Assembly: GCA_035253825.1 (NCBI GenBank)
Contig: DATFBM010000035.1
Location: 1 to 36,927 of the forward strand
Length of the DNA: 36,927 nt
DNA from: JACCTH01 sp035253825
Lineage (GTDB): Bacteria; Actinomycetota; Acidimicrobiia; Spongiisociales; ZC4RG35
Reading direction: 5' to 3'
A model generated the notes under the pieces. The model was not told the DNA's origin and did no database searches. It worked only from the letters and a program-made list of their open reading frames with translations. The position numbers and the translations under genes are program-made. Numbering within the stretch: position 1 is the stretch's first letter; each line of letters starts with the position of its first letter. Positions 8,490 to 15,992 of this stretch are shown one piece after another.

Positions 8490-10190
8490 ATGGATCGGCG
8501 GGGCTTTCTCAAGAGTCTGGCGCTGGCCATTCTCGCCGCCTGCGCCAAGGGCGCGGGAAGCGGGCCCCGCTCCACATCCACAACGGTCGATCACTTGGGT
8601 CACTCCCCGAGCACGACTGCCAGTCAGGTGCTGTCATCGCCGGACGTCCTCCGGGTAACCGATGCGCAGGTCCTCGACCACTCGATCCGCGTCCCGGGGG
8701 TGGTGATCGAGCCCGGGGGCGTGCTCACCTTCGCTCAGGACCGGGATGTCACCCTCGAGACGAGCGGCAACGTACTGGTTCTGGGCACGCTCTCGGCGCA
8801 CCCCGATCCCGAGGTGACCCACCGGGTGAGGTTTGTGGACATCGACGAGTCGGGGTTCGTGGGCGGGGGAATGGATCCTCTCGACACCGACGTCGGGATC
8901 TGGGTGATGGAATCCGGCCGCCTGGATCTCGTTGGGGCCTCCAAGGTCGCTTGGTCGTACGACCCCGACCAGCCCTCTTGGGCCCCCGACGACGAGGTCG
9001 TGATCACCCCGATCGAGGTCGGCGACTTCGAGGGCTTCCCAATCGTCGCCGCCGCTGAGGCGTCGTCGGCGCCGGTCCCGGCGGCCGTGGGCCCGGGATG
9101 GACTCCCGAGTTCCTGAACCTGACCCGCAATCTGCGAATCGAGGGCGCCCCGGAGGGCCGGGCCCATGTCTTCATTCGCTCGGCGTCCCCGCAGACGATT
9201 CGATTTGCTTCGTTGTCGCACCTCGGCCTGTCCGAGGTTCTCGGCCGTTATCCACTCCATTTCCACCACTCCGAAGACGGAAGCCGAGGATCGATTGTCG
9301 AAGGGGTCGTGACCAGGCATTGCGGCCGTCACGCCTTTGTTCCCCACATGTCGCACGGCATCAGCTTCTCTGACTGCATTGCCTTCGACACCACCGAAGA
9401 CCCCTTCTGGTGGGACGAGGGAGACGAGACCCACGACCTCGTTTGGGAGTCCTGTGTCGCCGCCCTCGCTCGGACCGGCGCGAAGGCTCATCGGCTGAGC
9501 GGCTTCTTCCTCGGGGCGGGGCTTGGCACCGAGGTCCGCGATTGCGTCGCTGTCGGGATCCTCGGGGGTAGCGAAACGGCGGGTTTCGCCTGGCCCAGCC
9601 GGGTCCGCAGCGGCGAATGGGTCTTTCACGGCAACGTCGCGCACAACAACAAAGGCAACGGCCTCTGGGCCTGGCAGAACGGACGCGGCGCCTTGGTCGA
9701 GTCTTTCGTCGCCTATCGCAACGGGGACTTCGGGATTTCTCACGGTGCCTACAACAACGAGTTCGTATACCGGGACGGGCATCTCTTCGGCAACGGTGAG
9801 GCCTCTGTGAAGTTCACTGCATTGGGCGCCACGTTCGAGAATCTGCTTCTCGACGGCGACGGCATGACCAAAGCAGGTGTGCTAACCGGTCGCCATCCTG
9901 CCCCCGGCAAGGATCCCGCGGTCTTCTTGAACTGCCAGATCGTGGGCCACACCGACGCCAAAGTGGTCATCACCGAAGGACCCGCCAACAAGAACGCCGC
10001 TACCTATGACTTCATCGACTGCGCCCTCTCCGAGAGCGACGTTTCGATCATTGGCCAGCCGGCCTTGGGCATCCTGTTGCGATCACAGGACGGGAACGAT
10101 GCCTTCTCGATCGATTCGCGGGGGAACGTGTCGACGATCGACCCCTTCGCGGACGAAGCGGCAGTCTCCGGCTATCGAAACTCGGGCTGA
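8490..10190 (+). CDS. Tat-exported lipoprotein with G8-like/parallel beta-helix domain
   Basis: 566 residues from ATG 8490, which has AAAGGGAG eight bases upstream; the frame is open to 8442 but the export signal starts at 8490. The N-terminus has MDRRGFLK, a twin-arginine motif, then a hydrophobic stretch ending in a LAAC lipobox, so the protein is probably Tat-exported and lipid-anchored. A Ser/Thr-rich linker follows. The segment around IEPGGVLTF and LVLGTLSAH resembles the beta-rich start of G8 domains, and the rest is repetitive with many Asn/His/Gly turns, as in right-handed beta-helix carbohydrate-active or adhesive proteins. No catalytic residues are assigned. It converges on the sulfotransferase operon with a 19-base overlap, consistent with a surface-polysaccharide role. 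Confidence 0.78.
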   Translation: MDRRGFLKSLALAILAACAKGAGSGPRSTSTTVDHLGHSPSTTASQVLSSPDVLRVTDAQVLDHSIRVPGVVIEPGGVLTFAQDRDVTLETSGNVLVLGTLSAHPDPEVTHRVRFVDIDESGFVGGGMDPLDTDVGIWVMESGRLDLVGASKVAWSYDPDQPSWAPDDEVVITPIEVGDFEGFPIVAAAEASSAPVPAAVGPGWTPEFLNLTRNLRIEGAPEGRAHVFIRSASPQTIRFASLSHLGLSEVLGRYPLHFHHSEDGSRGSIVEGVVTRHCGRHAFVPHMSHGISFSDCIAFDTTEDPFWWDEGDETHDLVWESCVAALARTGAKAHRLSGFFLGAGLGTEVRDCVAVGILGGSETAGFAWPSRVRSGEWVFHGNVAHNNKGNGLWAWQNGRGALVESFVAYRNGDFGISHGAYNNEFVYRDGHLFGNGEASVKFTALGATFENLLLDGDGMTKAGVLTGRHPAPGKDPAVFLNCQIVGHTDAKVVITEGPANKNAATYDFIDCALSESDVSIIGQPALGILLRSQDGNDAFSIDSRGNVSTIDPFADEAAVSGYRNSG

Positions 10191-11086
10191 GTCGGCGAGA
10201 CCTTCCTCGGGCCTCCGACCCGTCGACGCGACTTCCGGACGAAAAAGGCCGCACTCCTCCATAGTCGCTGGACCGCCCCCTCCGTCTGCCGCGGAAACGG
10301 CGGTGGGTAGCCCCACCGCCGGGCAAGCTCGACCAACTCAGGTGAGGCCCGGAACCCGAAGTCCGGATCCCGATGACCTGACCCAACGGATGCCGACGTG
10401 ATCGTCGCCCCGAGCCCCGGCCAAGGCTCGATCCCGATGAAACGGCAAAGGTCGGCCAGGACTGCGCATGGATCGGCCGCCAGATCTTCATAGCGAACCA
10501 GCCGGAAACCTGCTCCAGTCTCCGCGGCGAAGTCGGCGAGGTTCCGGTACGCCCTCACCCACTCGTGCTGGCGTCGATCCGGAGGCACCCGCCAGCGGGT
10601 CCACATCGAGTGAAGAGTGTCGACGGGATCTCTTATCAGACCCAGGTAGCGATAGGCGATATCGGGACTCGTACTCTCCGCCTCCTGGATCAGGTCGAGC
10701 GCCGACCGGTAATGCAGGTGATGGGGGGATTTCTCCAAGAAGACCGGTCGACCGGCGAGGACCAGGGCGCGCCAACCTTCGAATACGAGCTCGCGGTCAT
10801 CGGTTGGCGGCTGGAAGGCGACCAGATTGTCGGCACAGAGACCGACCAGCGCCCGTCGTGCCTTCGACGAGGTCAAAGGCAGGACCGTCGAGTCGAGCAT
10901 GCGCTCCTGACTCAAGCCGAGCAACGCCGCCGCCTTGTTCCAGTACAGGGTTTCCCCTTCCTGGTGGGGCGTCACCATCACGCCGTTGACCGAAGGATGG
11001 GTGCGCAGCTCAGCCTGCAGAATGCTCGACCCCGAGGATTTATCAGAGAGGATGACGACGCAGGTAGCCACCGGCGCCGGCGCCAT
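10172..11086 (-). CDS. Sulfotransferase (PAPS-dependent family)
   Basis: 304 residues. The N-terminal segment SDKSSGSSILQ sits at the 5'-phosphosulfate-binding loop position (normally PRSGTT-like), and LIRDPVDTLHSMW matches the 3'-phosphate-binding region RxPxxxxxS. RYEDL and FIGI further down are typical of the Sulfotransfer_3 family. It would move sulfate from PAPS to a sugar, lipid or small molecule in the cytoplasm or at the membrane. Its ATG overlaps the stop of the upstream SGNH-like gene by one base (TGATG), so it is the last gene of a five-gene coupled operon. The acceptor is unknown. Confidence 0.82.
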   Translation of the reverse strand: MAPAPVATCVVILSDKSSGSSILQAELRTHPSVNGVMVTPHQEGETLYWNKAAALLGLSQERMLDSTVLPLTSSKARRALVGLCADNLVAFQPPTDDRELVFEGWRALVLAGRPVFLEKSPHHLHYRSALDLIQEAESTSPDIAYRYLGLIRDPVDTLHSMWTRWRVPPDRRQHEWVRAYRNLADFAAETGAGFRLVRYEDLAADPCAVLADLCRFIGIEPWPGLGATITSASVGSGHRDPDFGFRASPELVELARRWGYPPPFPRQTEGAVQRLWRSAAFFVRKSRRRVGGPRKVSPTQPEFR

Positions 11087-12105
11087 CAGACGACTTCCAG
11101 CTCCTTGAAGATCCGGTAGGCCTGCTTGGCGATCGGCATCATCCCCTCGATCGGGAAGTGGGCGAAATCGACCTGCTCTCGGACCCCGTGCCGTTTCAAC
11201 CCCCGATCCACGTCCACGATGTGGAAGTTGAGCTTCGCCGACAGCTCCACGAGGGCAAGATGGAAATCCCGCCGGCGGCGGCTGTGGGCTTGGTTGAGCA
11301 GCTGATAGTTATGAACGGGCTTCAGCGGATCGATGACGAGAGAGTTGAGCACGACCACGTGGGCGCCGGTGCGCTCACGAAGCCGCGTGACCATCTTCTC
11401 CATGTTCTTGTAGTAGTCCTCGACTTTGATCTTGCCAACGCTCTCGAAGTTGCGCTTGAACCAGTCGAGGGCTTGCTTGTTGTGGATGGCCTTCTCGAGC
11501 GACTCGTTGAGCCACCATCCCCCGATGTCCACCAGATAACCATGCTCCTTGTGCCGGTGAAGCGTCCGCGAGAGGTCCGAGCCGGTGGAGAGCACGATGA
11601 CGGACTTCGGGAACGTCCCGTACTCGGGAAATCCTTGGATGGTGAACTCGCCGGGCTCGAACAGATGTGGCTCGAAGGTGCGCGGGCCCAGTCGAAGCAC
11701 CCTGCGACCCTCTTCGAGGTGTTCGCGGGGGATGCCGTCGAGCGTCTGCAGCATCTGGGAGGTGGTGCTGGCACCCGCCTGGCCGCCGAAGACGTCCTTG
11801 TAGATGGCAACCGTGCCTTTCAGGTCCTCGCGGATGAAGGTGGCAGACAAGAAGACCGACGGCAAGTCGCATCCGCCGCGAAGGATGATTCCAGCTCTTT
11901 GCTCGGGATTCTTGGTCGACTTAAGGACGACGAAGGTGCCCCCGCTGTACTGGACATAGCCGGGCCCGGTCTCCTTTTTGGTCTTGTCCTGGAGCGACTT
12001 CAGGTAGCGGTGGCGGACGAAACGCTCGAGGGCGTTGTTGTGCCCCGCCACTTTCCGGATCGTCTTGGCGCCAAATTGAAGAGCTTTGACCACCGGCGTT
12101 GTCAT
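11086..12105 (-). CDS. Putative SGNH-type hydrolase/acyltransferase
   Basis: 339 residues from ATG 12105, which overlaps the preceding stop as ATGA. The frame is open to 12402, but that extra part lies over the lipoyl-like gene and is not protein-like. I recognise no close family. A Gly-rich RGGCDLPSVFLS segment (about 75-86), a central VVVLNSLV strand and a C-terminal VDFAH-plus-helix arrangement (Asp-x-x-His) are compatible with an SGNH fold with His as base; the SGNH Ser is not evident and a Cys occupies a possible nucleophile position. There is no signal peptide or clear membrane segment. Between a lipoyl-like protein and a sulfotransferase, a role in moving or removing acyl groups is an inference. 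Confidence 0.6.
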   Translation of the reverse strand: MTTPVVKALQFGAKTIRKVAGHNNALERFVRHRYLKSLQDKTKKETGPGYVQYSGGTFVVLKSTKNPEQRAGIILRGGCDLPSVFLSATFIREDLKGTVAIYKDVFGGQAGASTTSQMLQTLDGIPREHLEEGRRVLRLGPRTFEPHLFEPGEFTIQGFPEYGTFPKSVIVLSTGSDLSRTLHRHKEHGYLVDIGGWWLNESLEKAIHNKQALDWFKRNFESVGKIKVEDYYKNMEKMVTRLRERTGAHVVVLNSLVIDPLKPVHNYQLLNQAHSRRRRDFHLALVELSAKLNFHIVDVDRGLKRHGVREQVDFAHFPIEGMMPIAKQAYRIFKELEVV

Positions 12106-12530
12106 AAGGTTCCTTCCATCACCTCGGGAGAGGTGGCGACAACTCGCATCGTCGGCGCCTCCGGGTTTTCGACTATCGGCTCGTCGGGATCTGTCGACAC
12201 CAGGGCGAGGAGGTCGCCCACTCCGGCTTTTGTCCCCACCGGGATCTCGATTCGACGAACGATGGCCGGCTCGGAAGCCACTACGCGCAGGTTGAGGACT
12301 CCTCTTCCGGAACGGTTTTCGAACTCGTGCTGAAGCTTGTTCTTCTCGTCCCTGAGCTTGACGATGTTGATCGCCCGTTTGGTCTTGCGGAGCGCTCTCC
12401 ATTCGCTGAGGGCGATGTCACATATCGGGTCTCCGAAATCGACCTTGTCCCCGGCCCGGACGTGCCATTCGGTTACCAGGCCCTGGTTGGAGAAAGTCTC
12501 GAGAAAAGGAACTTCGAGCCGCAGGATCAC
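12102..12530 (-). CDS. Small lipoyl/biotinyl-like (barrel-sandwich) protein without canonical Lys motif
   Basis: 142 residues. The start VTEWHVRAGDKVDFGDPICDIA (about 19-40) closely follows the first half of an E2 lipoyl domain, and VRRIEIPVGTKAGVGDLLALV follows the second half. Between them, where a lipoyl domain has its ETDK or MKM lysine hairpin, there is a roughly 50-residue charged, probably helical insertion with several Lys. This is therefore a split barrel-sandwich hybrid fold, like those of membrane-fusion proteins, or a carrier that lost its attachment site. The GTG start overlaps the preceding stop as GTGA and its own stop overlaps the next start as ATGA. Function unknown; a scaffold or swinging carrier for the neighbouring SGNH-like proteins is speculative. 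Confidence 0.65.
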   Translation of the reverse strand: MILRLEVPFLETFSNQGLVTEWHVRAGDKVDFGDPICDIALSEWRALRKTKRAINIVKLRDEKNKLQHEFENRSGRGVLNLRVVASEPAIVRRIEIPVGTKAGVGDLLALVSTDPDEPIVENPEAPTMRVVATSPEVMEGTL

Positions 12531-13195
12531 GATCCACCCCGTCCGGCTTGCACCACCAGCGGCCGCTCCTCGAAAAACCCATAGTCCGCGAGCACCCGGA
12601 GCACCTCGTCGCAGATCACTTCGCTCGCTTCCGCCGAGTACCGGCCGATGGCTTCTACATGGCGCTCTGCACCCATCTCGGCCAGCAACCGATCGGCGTC
12701 GATGATCGAGACGCCGTGCTGGTATGACAAGTCGATGAGAGTCAGGGCGACCTTGTGGGCGCGCAGGCTTGGCGTGTCATTCGTCAGGCCGTGGTAGCTC
12801 GAGACAAAGTCGTTCGGCTCGACCGTCGATACGTTCATGAATACGAGGTGCCCCCCAGACCCCTTGAGCGCCCTGATCGCGGCCTTCCCGTCCTCATGCA
12901 ACGCGGAGAGATCGATACGTCCCGGAGCGATGACGTCTGGCAGCGTCGAAATCAAGATGACGTCCGGGCCTTCCGCAGACGGAGTCCAATCTGCCAGGGC
13001 ACCTAGCGTCACTCCCGTTTGGTTGCTGACCTCGATCCGGAAGCGATCACCGAAGCGATCGGTAGCTCTTTCCGGCAGCCCCTTATCGAGCTTCGTTCCT
13101 CCATCGCTCTTGGCCAATAGCACATCGATTAGCTCCTGGCCGCCGACAGCAAGGATCGACAGGATGGGTTTTCCGCCCATCTTCACCTCTGACAT
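12527..13195 (-). CDS. Putative SGNH-like protein
   Basis: 222 residues, no signal peptide. The layout (ILAVGG near 15-20, DVILISTLPDV near 78-88, VFMNVST near 117-123, C-terminal RHVEAIGRYSAEASEVICDEVL) follows the strand and helix order of SGNH hydrolases, with the His of RHVEAIGRYS at the block V position. The block I Ser is not obvious (GGQEL), so it may be catalytically divergent or a non-catalytic partner of the other SGNH-like protein at 11086-12105. Its ATG overlaps the ACP stop by one base (TGATG), and its stop overlaps the lipoyl-like gene by four. The family is not recognised with confidence. Confidence 0.58.
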   Translation of the reverse strand: MSEVKMGGKPILSILAVGGQELIDVLLAKSDGGTKLDKGLPERATDRFGDRFRIEVSNQTGVTLGALADWTPSAEGPDVILISTLPDVIAPGRIDLSALHEDGKAAIRALKGSGGHLVFMNVSTVEPNDFVSSYHGLTNDTPSLRAHKVALTLIDLSYQHGVSIIDADRLLAEMGAERHVEAIGRYSAEASEVICDEVLRVLADYGFFEERPLVVQAGRGGS

Positions 13196-13443
13196 CAGGC
13201 GGGGAGTTTCGGGGAGACCAATTCGGTGATGGCTGCAACCGTTTCGAAATTCTCGATCGTCACTTCCTCGGGATCAATGTCCACGCCAAATTTCTCCTGG
13301 ATGAAATTCACCAGGAGAAAGATCCCGAGCGAGTCGATGATCTCTTCGTCAATCAAACGCGTTTGATCTTCGAGCTGAGTCGCAGGCGCGCCTGACATGA
13401 ACTCGGCCGCTATGTGCTCTTTGAGCTGCTCCGAAACTGACAC
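13195..13443 (-). CDS. Free-standing acyl/peptidyl carrier protein
   Basis: 82 residues, typical carrier size. DSLGIF at 37-42 places the phosphopantetheine Ser at 38, followed by the acidic helix II (FIQEKFGVDIDPEEV) usual in carriers. It opens the minus-strand operon ACP, SGNH-like, lipoyl-like, SGNH-like, sulfotransferase. The GTG start at 13443 has a strong GGAGGGAGGAG ribosome binding site six bases upstream. Its sequence resembles DltC-like and natural-product carriers rather than the housekeeping fatty-acid ACP. It might carry an acyl group for the operon, or be the missing carrier for the prolyl adenylation enzyme at 22453-24018, since no carrier sits beside that gene. Confidence 0.9.
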   Translation of the reverse strand: MSVSEQLKEHIAAEFMSGAPATQLEDQTRLIDEEIIDSLGIFLLVNFIQEKFGVDIDPEEVTIENFETVAAITELVSPKLPA

Positions 13444-13796
13444 CTAATTCTCCTCCCTCCAATGGCGTATGGGCATGACGAGGAAATGGCGAAACCGCCA
13501 AATTCGCATTGACCCACTCCACCCCGATACCCACCAGAGCACCTGGCGGGGACGCAGGCTAATGCCCCCCTTCCGGAGTGTCCATAGGCTTTGGGCCTCA
13601 GCCCCTCGACGGACCGGCCCTGCCGCGGCAATCGCTAACTTCAGAAGGCCCTCGTCAGATCCGCTCGAGTTCGCGACGGGTTCGTGTTTGAAGCCGGCGT
13701 GGAAGTCCAACTCGTGAAGCCAAGCCCGCCGTCGACTCTCCCTGCGTAAACCTAGTCGGCGTGAACCCGCCAGATAGCCGGCTCTGGTCTACCGGC
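13444..13796. other. Intergenic region upstream of the ACP operon
   Basis: These 353 bases lie between the ACP start and the stop of the secreted SGNH-type gene. They hold the ACP ribosome binding site (about 13450-13460) and a promoter candidate at 13556-13584. An 88-codon frame on the minus strand (13444-13710) has no protein-like features and I do not count it as a gene. No terminator hairpin was found. Confidence 0.5.
13556..13584 (-). promoter_or_regulatory. Candidate promoter of the ACP-sulfotransferase operon
   Basis: On the minus strand TGGACA (13584-13579), a 17-base spacer and TAGCCT (13561-13556) form a good actinobacterial sigma-A-like promoter. It would give a leader of about 105 bases before the GTG at 13443. 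Seen by eye only. Confidence 0.45.
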
Positions 13797-15050
13797 CTAC
13801 CGACGACGGCCCCAAAAACCGGCAAGAGTCAGGAGCGCAATCCCTCCGACCACGATCCATGGCCAGGGGACGTCGGAGGAAGGCGCCGGAGCCGCGGCGA
13901 TGGTGGGGCGTGTCTGGGGCGACCGGGTCGTCACCGGGACCGTCGTCGAGGTCGCGGACGACGTCGTCGTCACGGACGTGACGACGGTGGTTGGCGCTAC
14001 GGCAGCTGTCGTGATCGGGGTTGCTGGCTCGACTCCCTCTCCAAGGAACCAGCCGGTGGCGGTCTCATTGGAACTTAGAAAGTCGAGCAGCATGCCGCCT
14101 ACCTTGAGAGACCCAGACTCGGAGGAGTGGTAACCGTCGACCCGGTAGTCGCTGCACTCCCAGGTGAGCCCATCTGACCGAGGATTGAGTCCATCCGCCC
14201 ACGTATAAGGGCCCCAAGCAATCCAAGGGGAACGGAGGGGACCTAGCTCGGGGTCGGCATTGATCGACGGGTCGCCTTCGATCTGGTCCTCGATCGTCCA
14301 CTTGACGCCAAATCCCATTTCGTATCCGCTACTGGGTTCGACGATGTTTTCCGTTCCATAGCCGACCCATTGCAGGCTGGAGATGTAGGCCAAGGTCAGG
14401 TTTGGAAACTCGGTCTTGAGAAGGTTCAACACCTGCTTGAGTTGGTCGCGATAAACAACTTGACGCTCCGAAAAGGGAGGGCGAGACGGAGGTCGGTCCG
14501 GCAACATCACCCAGGCGACCTGCACCTGCGCCTCGCTGAGGCCCGCTTCCGCGATGCGATCTTCAAGGTATCCCCATGGAACGCTGGCGGGGTCGAGCCA
14601 GACTGCCAGCGGTTGTCCGCTAACGCCCCCGTTGGCGAGCACAACTTGAGGGTTGACCTCCGACGAATTTGATACGACCGTCGAGAATCCCTCCCAGTCG
14701 TAGTTGGTGTTCGAAACACCGATCGAAATGAATCCGATGCTGCCACCTCGGTCGGGGTTTCCGCTTGCATCCAGAGGACCCACGTGGGCAGCCAAGCTCA
14801 AACCGAGCTCATGGTGGTCCACCGGGATCTCGTTGCGCCCGTCCGGGTAGAGACCACCGGGAAAGCCTTGATAGGTGTCGGTACCCATGTCGATGAGAGG
14901 CGTGAGACCAAGCGATTCTTGCGCGCAATCCGCCCGCCGAGCCGCGCCCGCGGAAGGAAACGTTGTTGGGAGCAGAATCGCCACGAGAAGCGTCGTCAAC
15001 AACACGGCGGCGAAAAAGGATCTCCTTAACGCCTTCGACCGCGCCTTCAT
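13797..15050 (-). CDS. Secreted SGNH-type protein with C-terminal membrane anchor
   Basis: 417 residues. A basic N-terminus and hydrophobic segment ending in SAGA form a signal peptide. The central domain (about 40-335) has FISIGVSNT at the SGNH block I position, GGVSGQPLAVWLDP, VAWVMLPDR, and DGYHSSESG, an Asp-x-x-His block V. SGNH proteins are esterases or acyltransferases acting on sugars or lipids. A Thr/Pro/Val-rich linker then leads to a transmembrane helix (VPWPWIVVGGIALLTLAG) and an Arg-rich tail, so the domain is held outside the membrane. It is a clear paralogue of 19729-21357: the IGVSNT, GVSGxP, WLDP, VAWVMLPDR and AWGPYTWA.GL segments are shared, but that protein has SLH repeats instead of the anchor. 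Substrate unknown. Confidence 0.8.
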   Translation of the reverse strand: MKARSKALRRSFFAAVLLTTLLVAILLPTTFPSAGAARRADCAQESLGLTPLIDMGTDTYQGFPGGLYPDGRNEIPVDHHELGLSLAAHVGPLDASGNPDRGGSIGFISIGVSNTNYDWEGFSTVVSNSSEVNPQVVLANGGVSGQPLAVWLDPASVPWGYLEDRIAEAGLSEAQVQVAWVMLPDRPPSRPPFSERQVVYRDQLKQVLNLLKTEFPNLTLAYISSLQWVGYGTENIVEPSSGYEMGFGVKWTIEDQIEGDPSINADPELGPLRSPWIAWGPYTWADGLNPRSDGLTWECSDYRVDGYHSSESGSLKVGGMLLDFLSSNETATGWFLGEGVEPATPITTAAVAPTTVVTSVTTTSSATSTTVPVTTRSPQTRPTIAAAPAPSSDVPWPWIVVGGIALLTLAGFWGRRR

Positions 15051-15137
15051 ACCGCGAGACTCCCGACCACCAACCCTGCCACCGGCGCCACCTTAACTCA
15101 CCCCTACTCTCACGATTCGATTGATGTCAGCCCGGAC

Positions 15138-15992
15138 ATGCCGATAGCCCGGCAAATAGAGCGCGTGCGAGACGCAGTTCGCTGGCGGCAGCTCTTGCGA
15201 AGTTGTCGCTTGGATCCAGATGCCCTCCCCAAACCGATTGCCGAACCTGGTCCATCCGACTTCATCATCTGCGGCTTGCCGCGTAGCGGCACCTCCCTAT
15301 TGGCGGGGCTGCTCTTTCAGCCCCCGAGAATCGCCGTGAGCATGGAACCGTGGGACGGACTGCGCCTCCCACCTGCGCGCCTCTTCCGGTCGCTGCGGGA
15401 TGAAATCGAGCAGACAGGAGCACTCGGCCGGGGCCGGCTCGAACCGCTGGCCCTGGCTGGCCGATCGGTGGAGTGGAAGCGAGACGGCGAAGTGGTCATT
15501 CCCCTGGAGGTCGAAGCTGGCTATCTCCTCGGCGTCAAATGGCCCGGCTTCTGGCGGTACCTAGACCTGCTCTCCAATACGAGGTTCTTGGTTTGCGTCC
15601 GCCATCCCGTCGAGGTCATCCGCTCCTTTGCCAAAACGGGAGGCAGGCTGTCGCTGGGACTCGAGTATGACGTCGCGTTTCACCGGCGGATGAACCGGGA
15701 GTTGGAGGCGTCGACGAACAACCCCGAGGTACGCCGGGCGATGCTCTACGAATACATCGCGTCCCGCCTGCTTCCACATTTAGGTCGAGAGCAAGTGCTG
15801 ACCGTGCGATACGAGCGCTGGGGTCAAGACCCGGCGACACTGCTTGGCGAGGTCTCGGACTTCCTCGGCCTCTCGCCTCCACTCGACCTGTCGGTCGATA
15901 TCAGCCCCCCAGCCAAGGGCACCGATGACTCCGCCGCCGCAGATCTAATCAGGCGTTACTGCCCCTCAGCCCGCGAACTCGGCTACTTATGA
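15138..15992 (+). CDS. Sulfotransferase
   Basis: 284 residues. IICGLPRSGTSLLAGLL (about 47-63) is a textbook 5'-phosphosulfate-binding loop, and VCVRHPVEVIRSF is the 3'-phosphate-binding segment; TVRYERW and FLGLS are also typical. It transfers sulfate from PAPS, here probably to a glycan. No signal peptide. It is the first gene of a plus-strand operon and overlaps the glycosyltransferase by four bases (ATGA). It differs clearly from the sulfotransferase at 10172-11086, so two sulfation steps or acceptors are likely. Confidence 0.9.
   Translation: MPIARQIERVRDAVRWRQLLRSCRLDPDALPKPIAEPGPSDFIICGLPRSGTSLLAGLLFQPPRIAVSMEPWDGLRLPPARLFRSLRDEIEQTGALGRGRLEPLALAGRSVEWKRDGEVVIPLEVEAGYLLGVKWPGFWRYLDLLSNTRFLVCVRHPVEVIRSFAKTGGRLSLGLEYDVAFHRRMNRELEASTNNPEVRRAMLYEYIASRLLPHLGREQVLTVRYERWGQDPATLLGEVSDFLGLSPPLDLSVDISPPAKGTDDSAAADLIRRYCPSARELGYL

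Noticed and set aside
8634..9782. 382-codon minus-strand frame opposite the beta-helix gene
   Set aside because: It is an antisense shadow: no family motifs, and the plus-strand gene has an export signal, lipobox and ribosome binding site.
11158..12333. 391-codon plus-strand frame
   Set aside because: Complement of the SGNH-like and lipoyl-like genes; Val/Asp/Leu-rich shadow typical of high-GC antisense frames.
12106..12402. N-terminal extension of the SGNH-like gene ending at 11086, open to 12402
   Set aside because: It lies over the lipoyl-like gene in another frame and reads as Arg/Ser-rich non-protein; the ATGA junction at 12102-12105 gives a better start.
13444..13710. 88-codon minus-strand frame directly before the ACP gene
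   Set aside because: No recognisable domain, and it runs through the ACP promoter candidate and ribosome binding site.
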